Positions 58,501 through 64,000 of a stretch of DNA of 64,000 bases are shown in pieces. The notes under the pieces are model-generated. The model had not been told where the DNA came from. It did not search any database and saw only the letters and a list, made by a program, of their open reading frames with translations. Position 1 is the stretch's first letter. Every line of letters begins with the position of its first letter. The stretch is taken from positions 23,407,770-23,471,769 of the forward strand of contig JAVDOI010000004.1 of the NCBI GenBank assembly GCA_032191485.1. The letters run 5' to 3'. The DNA is from Leptoclinus maculatus (Eukaryota; Chordata; Actinopteri; Perciformes; Stichaeidae). Both the position numbers and the translations under genes were made by a program.

Positions 58501-61500
58501 GATTTCACATGTTGAAGACACCTAGACTGTTGCATTAATGTTCATTTTTAGGGTTGTCTATCATAATTGTTGGACCAGAGCTGCATTGAAATATTGCCTT
58601 TTGTTCATCCAAATATAGAAATTTTGCCTTTTTTTTAAGGGCCAGTGCGTCGCATTCAGGGGGATCTATTTGCCGAAAGGGAGTGTAGTATTTATAACTA
58701 TGTGTTTAATCACCTGAAACTACGAATCATTGTGTTTTCTTTAGCTTAGAATAAACCCTTCATATCTACATAGGGAGCAGGTCGCGGAGTCCGCCATGAC
58801 GCACCGCCATGTTTCTACAGTAGCCCACAACGGACAAACCAAACACTGACTCTAAAGCAGCCGGCAACAACCGGTTCTGCCGAGTAACTTGAAATTGAAA
58901 TTTCCAAACTCGAAGCTTCAAAATGGCAGTTTACAAACCAATGGGTGAGGTCACAGTGACGACGTCCACTTCTTATATACAGTCTATGCTCTAGAGAGAG
59001 ACTTTCACGTTTTTAGGTTACCTGAAGGTAAACGTACTTCTCCAGCACACTGCTCCTTTAAAGGAATTCAACACTTTATTAACGCACATGCTGGTGTCTG
59101 TTTATTCAATAGGAGGGTACAGCTGGCAGCGGCTTAGCTTAGCGTAAAGTCTGGAAGCAGCCAGCATGGCTTTCTCCAAAGGCAACACCAGTTCCTCTAA
59201 AGTTCACTATTTAGTTCACATTGCAGGTAGGTGGATTGTGTTACTTTTGGACAGAGCCAGGCTAGCGGCTTCCCCCTGTGCTCAGTCTTTATGCTCAGCT
59301 AAGCTAACCGTCTGTAGTTTCATATTCAGCGTACAGATATGAGGGTGGTATTGATCTTCTTATCTAACTCGGATCGAAATCTGAGAGTTCAAAATCAAAG
59401 TTTTTTTCTTTTTAAATGATTCTCGTTTTAAATCCAGGACATTTAAGCACTGATTAGAAGGTTAACATATTGTGTTGTTCTTTGAATCTAGAGAAGTTTT
59501 TGTTATGTTGCAGCTTTAAAAGTTGTGAACTACTTCACATCACTGTGAAGTGAGTGTGGTTTGTGTCAGAGCGACGAGCCGAACACCAGGTGCACCATTT
59601 TATTCAAAGACGGAACATAAACTCTATGCCAGAAAGCAACAAATGAACAAAAACATTTTCTTTTCAAACCTCACATTTGTGTGTGTCCTCCTGCTCTCTG
59701 CCAGCTCCGTCTCTCTGAGCGTTGCAGCCTCTCTCTCTCATTTCCTGCATGATGCGCTGAGCCTCCTCCATCATCCCGGCTTTGTCGTTTTCAGAGGGAG
59801 CGACCGACTCTCCGGGTTTCACCTCAGTTTGCTGCTTTATCAAATCTGACAGGCCACAATTACAGAAACACTGCTGTCGATGATCACTTTGACTAATCAT
59901 TCAGTTTCCTTTACAAAGTCTTGGTCTCGGCCAAACAGTGATGTAATCTCTCGACAATTCTAACACGTATATTATATTAATATTAACTGATGTACCTTGT
60001 ATTGGTGTGAGGAGAGCTTCAGAGAGAAGATCCTCTGCCTTTAACGTTGTTCCATTCACATTCTGCAAGAACTTCTCCAGATCTGATTCAGTTTTAAGTG
60101 TCTGGAAAGTTGATAATAATGTTAAAAAAATGTGTTTTCAGATCAGATAATGTACACTAAGTGTTTACACTCCGCACTAATTCGTTCATAAATCTCAGCA
60201 AGGTTGAGACGTTTTTATGGTTCATTGCTCTCTGATGTATGTGACGCAGTTCATGAAACAACCTCCTGCAGTATTCAAGCAACAATTCACATTTACAATT
60301 TAATTTTAAAAACTCTTGATGAAGTTTCCCGCTGATTAACTGAGGAAGATTCACTCCAGGTATACCTTTTCCGTCAGTTGACTAAAGTCATCTCTGATAA
60401 CATCCACATCTGCTTCCAGCTGTTCAACCTCTGGGTCCAGGTGTCTCCCAACCAGAATCTGAAAAAACAGAGGAGGTGAGGAGAACTCTGAAGTGTGAAT
60501 ATGGAGAAACATTATTGTGTGATAAGAATTGAGCAGAAGTTGGGATAATGTTCTTTCGACAAGCTCTTTATTGGAAATGTTTTAAAGGGCCAGTGTGTAG
60601 GATTTGAATGTATCATCAGTTGGTATGATATCTCACGAAAACATATTTCTAATTTTTCGTGCGAGAAGTCCATCGGCGGATGTCAATTCCCGCTCGTAAC
60701 ATGCATACGGTCTTTCCAAAATTAACTTCCATCTTAAAATAACTACAGAAGTGGCGTTACTTAAGTACGGAAGTTACATGACGAATAAATCAACGTTGAC
60801 TTCTCGTTTTTCACTCGGCACAAACGGCACAAAAGCTGTCGTGGGATATCTACGAATTGCATTCATTTATTGTAGGTATAGCTACAAACGCTGTATGAGA
60901 AAAGCCTGCGTTTCGGGGATCTGTCACTAGAAATGGAGTGTAATATTCATAACTGTTAACATCACATAGGGAGCGGGTCCTCTTCACAGAGTCTACCATG
61001 TTGCACCGCCATGTTTCTACGGTAGCCCAGAACGGATAAAAGAAACACGTTTTTTACGTTACCTGAAGGTAACGCAGTAACGTGAGCCGGGGTTTCAAAA
61101 CCGCAGTGAGGTATTCAGTTGGTTGCAATCTGTAACCACATCACAAGATGACACCAAATCCTACACACTGTCCCTTTAAAGGACAGTGCCTAACTACACG
61201 CAGAGATACCTAAAACCTGCATCAACTGCACCTTGGTGTTGGAGACGTTAGCCTCCAGGTTGTTCAGTCTGGAGAGTGAAACAGAACCAATAGTGACATT
61301 CTGCAGCTGCTGTTTCAGCCGAGCCAGGACGTCGTCCATCTTTTCCAAGGTGACCAGTAAGGCGACAGGACAGCTGTCGCATTCTGTTTCAGTAGATACA
61401 AGCAGAGGATGAAACCGTATAACTCATTATATCACAATTTATGTTTATTCATGTCAAAAGATGTTTGTAGGATGAATCTTCAACACAAACTCACCATGGC

Positions 61501-63063
61501 AGTGAACACTGCTGTTACCAGATGTGCTGCACTCTATTTGAAGGAAAAGGTTATTAAAGTGGATCTAATCACATGAAGGCCAGTGTATTAGTTATGAACA
61601 GATATACAACAGTAGATATACAACAACAGATATACAACAACAGATATACAACAACAGATATACAACAACAGATATACAACAGTAGATATACAAAAACAGA
61701 TATACAACAACAGATATACAACAACAGATATACAACAACAGATATACAACAACAGATATACAACAACAGATATACAACAGTAGATATACAACAACAGATA
61801 TACAACAACAGATATACAACAACAGATATACAACAGTAGATATATAACAACAGATATACAACAACAGATATACAACAGTAGATATACAAAAACAGATATA
61901 CAACAACAGATATACAACAACAGATATACAACAACAGATATACAACAACAGATATACAACAGTAGATATACAAAAACAGATATACAACAACAGATATACA
62001 ACAGTAGATATACAACAACAGATATACAACAACAGATATACAACAGTAGATATACAACAACAGATATACAACAACAGATATACAACAACAGATATACAAC
62101 AGATATACAACAGTAGATATACAACAACAGATATACAACAACAGATATACAACAGTATGATGTCGTCTGAGGAAACAACTCCTCAGCTTCGGCTTTGAGA
62201 TTACTAATGTATACCAGAAGACCTGCGTTACAAACTGTAGCATGGAGTTAACCTGAGCATTTGTCAGGCAGAGGGCATCAGACAAAAAAAGATGCAACCA
62301 AAAAGATTGGTTGCATTGTGGGAAATAAAGTCTCACGTGTGTTTGGAGGTTAACCCATACTGGGGACCAAAGGTTGGGATATCTTTGAATTTGATCTTTT
62401 TTTCTTTTTTTTATCTGCAGGATTTTTCTTAGAAACAATGTATAGACTATTACAAAAGTTAACCATCTCATTCATCACCTATGACCCACTAGAAGTGTGT
62501 GGCAGTGTCTGTATCTGCAAAGACCTCTGCCTGGATTTTCCTATTTTATGTTCTTCCATCCGTCCGGTCCATTCTCGTGAGTGCAAAATATCTGGAATGC
62601 CTTGAGAGAATTTCTTCAAATGTCAACTTGGACTCAAGGATGAATTGATTAGAATTTGGTGGTCAAAGGTCTAGGTCACTGTGACCTCACAAAACACGTT
62701 TTGGCCATAACTGTAGAATTTATATGCTAATTATTTCACTCAAATGTCTAATGGGATAAAATTATGAAGTGATGATATTTTGGACAGACATGGATGCAAA
62801 CTGCAATTTCACTGGTTGATGGAGGCACACAACTGCAAGGCGGTAATTGTAGTTTCCTTCTTATTTTGTAATGTTCGGGACGTTTCTGGGCTTCAACCTT
62901 TGGGCGTTGGGTTTGTAGCCCCCCACGCATATGCGAGCATGCACACGAAAATGTATAATTACCTCCAGTCAGAGAATCACAAATGTTCAAGCCCTCCTTG
63001 CATTTGCAGGGCTTGCAGCTGCCTCCATGCACCATTGGATTGCCATAGTAACCGAATGAACAT
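46276..63063 (-). CDS. lama3: Laminin subunit alpha-3, 3' half (partial)
   Basis: Laminin alpha-3 is the long arm and integrin-binding chain of epithelial basement-membrane laminins. Thirty-three consecutive exons were placed on the minus strand and every join keeps frame. The window opens with the end of an EGF-like module (exons 62963-63063 and 61495-61533: GYYGNPMVHGGSCKPCKCKE, then a CSTSGNSSVHCHECDSCP string). A coiled-coil region (55343-61383) and five LG modules (46276-54503) follow, ending C-P-A-E at a TAA. The cysteine-poor heptad region and LG layout are those of laminin alpha chains. LG1 and the LG5 phrase ELRPEHLTGLLFHV look closest to the alpha-3/alpha-5 group, and synteny with osbpl1a and impact selects alpha-3. 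The N-terminal exons lie beyond the right edge. Confidence 0.9.
50261..50772. mobile_element. MITE of the CCAGTGTGTAGGATTT family, intact ends
   Basis: Starts tttaaaggaacagtgtgtaa and ends with its diverged inverted copy, tgttacacgctgtttccttt plus aaa. It fills most of a lama3 intron and ends 15 bp from the donor of exon 50794-50919. Confidence 0.75.
53080..53563 (+). repeat. Dispersed repeat copy D
   Basis: Fourth copy of the family at 397-1893, in the lama3 intron between exons 53759-53921 and 52618-52745. It shares with copy C the ttgtccatgtttt segment absent from copies A and B. Confidence 0.8.
58634..59062. repeat. CCAGTGTGTAGGATTT-family MITE with a foreign segment
   Basis: Diverged ends resemble the family at 60581-61180. 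Inside, 58915-58988 matches the terminal part of the dispersed family of copies A-D (accaatgggtgaggtcacag and the ttatatacagtctatg end). Confidence 0.55.
59090..59300. repeat. ggcttagcttagcgtaaagt-type fish repeat fragment
   Basis: Contains the words gcttagcttagcgtaaag, agccagcatggctttctcca and agagccaggctagcggcttc, typical of a common teleost dispersed repeat (recalled, not searched). Confidence 0.45.
60581..61180. mobile_element. MITE with 26-bp terminal inverted repeats
   Basis: The first 26 bp (tttaaagggccagtgtgtag then gatttg) match the reverse complement of the last 26 bp at 25 positions. The 600-bp body has no gene. It sits in the lama3 intron between exons 61232-61383 and 60366-60458. 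This is the best-preserved copy of the family in the window. Confidence 0.88.
61600..62155. repeat. 14-bp minisatellite, about 40 copies
   Basis: Tandem units of acagatatacaaca with recurring variants (agtagatatacaac, and an aaaacagatatac form). It lies in a lama3 intron. Lack of stops makes long artefactual reading frames in all minus-strand frames. Confidence 0.95.
62607..62855 (+). repeat. Dispersed repeat shared with 20285-20561
   Basis: Second copy, same orientation relative to the plus strand, about 100 bp before the lama3 EGF-module exon at 62963. Confidence 0.7.
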
Positions 63064-63511
63064 CTTAAAGAGAAAGAAAACAAGAGGGAAAGCTGCTTTT
63101 GAGCTTTCATCATTGTATTGTCAGTCCTACATGCTAATATAATTCATGTGCAACATTTTACTGCACTGAAGACAGTCTTCTGATGTAAATGATGCTTGTG
63201 TTGTATTGTGTTAGGAAAGTGTCACTTCTCAGTCCAGTCGTGTGGAAAAATGTTGGCATTGTACGTTTCTGCAAACCAAGGAAACGTTGAATGTGGACGT
63301 TTTTGCATTCAGTTACATCAAGTGACGAAGTCGTTATTGAAAGTTATGTGGTCGGAAAGTTACGTGGTATAATAGCGACTATAACAAACAACTTTCACCC
63401 AGGAGGCCATTGTTTGTGACCTGTGTAAAACAAAAAAGTAACTGTTGACTTTATGGTTGTTACGTTGTGTAATGTTATATAACAAAGTCCGCTACGGGCT
63501 GTTATTTATAT
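63064..63511. other. lama3 intron sequence toward right edge
   Basis: No further lama3 exon was seen between the EGF-module exon and the right edge, so the preceding exon lies beyond 64000. Confidence 0.5.
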
Positions 63512-63860
63512 ATGCGTTACGTTGTTGCGTTACGTTGTTGCGTTACGTTGTTGCGTTACGTTGTTGCGTTACGTTGTTGCGTTACGTTGTTGCGTTACGT
63601 TGTTGCGTTACGTTGTTGCGTTACGTTGTTGCGTTACGTTGTTGCGTTACGTTGTTGCGTTACGTTGTTGCGTTACGTTGTTGCGTTACGTTGTTGCACC
63701 TTGTAGCGTTACGTTGTTGCACCTTGTTGCACCTTGTTGCGTTACCTCATTGCGTTGCGGTGCGTTGTGTTGCGTTGCGTTGTGTTGCGTTGCGTTGCGG
63801 TGCGGTGCGGTGCGGTGCGTTACGTTGCGGTGCGTTACGTTGCGTTACCTTGCGTTACCT
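63512..63860. repeat. 13-bp minisatellite grading into degenerate GTTGCG array
   Basis: About fifteen perfect copies of gcgttacgttgtt (63512-63714) pass into a scrambled region of ttgcgt and ggtgc words to about 63860. It lies in lama3 intron sequence. The array is unusually CpG-rich (two CpG per unit). Confidence 0.93.
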
Positions 63861-64000
63861 TGTTGCATTACACAAATCACAATCTTTTTCTAACCTCAAA
63901 CAAGTCATTTTGTTGCCTAAATCTAACCAATAGTTTCACAACTTTAATCAAGTGGCATTGTGTGTTTCTGCACGATACAAGGCTGATATGAAACGTGTTT

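Larger units (their letters stand above)
55343..61383 (-). other. lama3: lama3 coiled-coil (domains II/I) exons
   Basis: Exons in order: 61232-61383, 60366-60458, 59996-60101, 59675-59845, 58281-58477, 58066-58182, 57230-57384, 56268-56406, 56072-56171, 55861-55977, 55604-55774, 55343-55494. The encoded sequence is heptad-like and rich in Leu, Ala, Glu, Lys and Asn-X-Ser/Thr sites, for example ALLVTLEKMDDVLARLKQQL and VLNAIEKAAMAANQSREAAD. This region trimerises with laminin beta and gamma chains. Frame is preserved throughout. Confidence 0.88.

Noticed and set aside
61569..62471. 300-residue minus-strand reading frame rich in Tyr, Cys and Val
   Set aside because: All three frames are open because the 14-bp repeat lacks stops; it lies in a lama3 intron and has no homology or start context.
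61600..63860. CRISPR-like array
   Set aside because: The units are contiguous with no unique spacers, and the genome is vertebrate.
63445..63991. 162-residue reading frame with Arg-Tyr-Val-Ala-Leu repeats
   Set aside because: It follows the 13-bp minisatellite; the repeat alone explains the open frame.

Overview
The window is nuclear DNA from a ray-finned fish, most likely a percomorph teleost (inference). It has short coding exons with GT/AG borders in long AT-rich introns, abundant CA/GT microsatellites and several families of small dispersed repeats. No bacterial, plasmid or viral gene system was recognised.

Three multi-exon vertebrate genes and one compact nested gene explain essentially all convincing coding sequence. 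(1) impact, minus strand, 16061 down to about 4544, encodes an RWD-domain translational regulator. Its first nine coding exons join in frame, but the conserved end of the protein was not found. (2) A two-exon type II membrane C-type lectin gene, plus strand, 7573-8907, lies inside an impact intron on the opposite strand. (3) osbpl1a, plus strand, untranslated first exon ending at 16742 and coding exons 20858-42457, encodes a 972-residue ORP1L-type oxysterol-binding protein. All 27 coding exons were placed and join in frame. (4) The 3' half of a laminin alpha gene, best called lama3, minus strand, 63063 down to 46276, contains the last EGF-like module, the coiled coil and LG1-LG5 through the stop. 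Its 5' half lies beyond the right edge.

Layout: 1-4543 holds repeats, including a hAT-type element nested in an older repeat. 4544-16061 is impact with the lectin gene. 16062-16545 is a short divergent promoter shared by impact and osbpl1a. 16546-42457 is osbpl1a. 42458-46275 is the tail-to-tail interval. 46276-64000 is lama3. In human, IMPACT, OSBPL1A and LAMA3 share 18q11.2, which supports the assignments. TTC39C and CABYR, which sit between OSBPL1A and LAMA3 in human, were not seen here.

The genes are neighbours by conserved synteny and do not form one pathway. Impact acts on GCN1/GCN2 translation control, ORP1L on late-endosome/ER sterol contacts, laminin alpha-3 in basement membranes, and the lectin probably at the surface of immune cells. 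The observations most worth checking are the 230-bp GT tract abutting the acceptor of the osbpl1a FFAT exon, the Tyr-to-His change in that FFAT motif, the missing end of impact, and an exact 20-bp triple repeat beside the shared promoter. I saw no clearly new gene system. Exon borders were read by eye from splice signals and frame.
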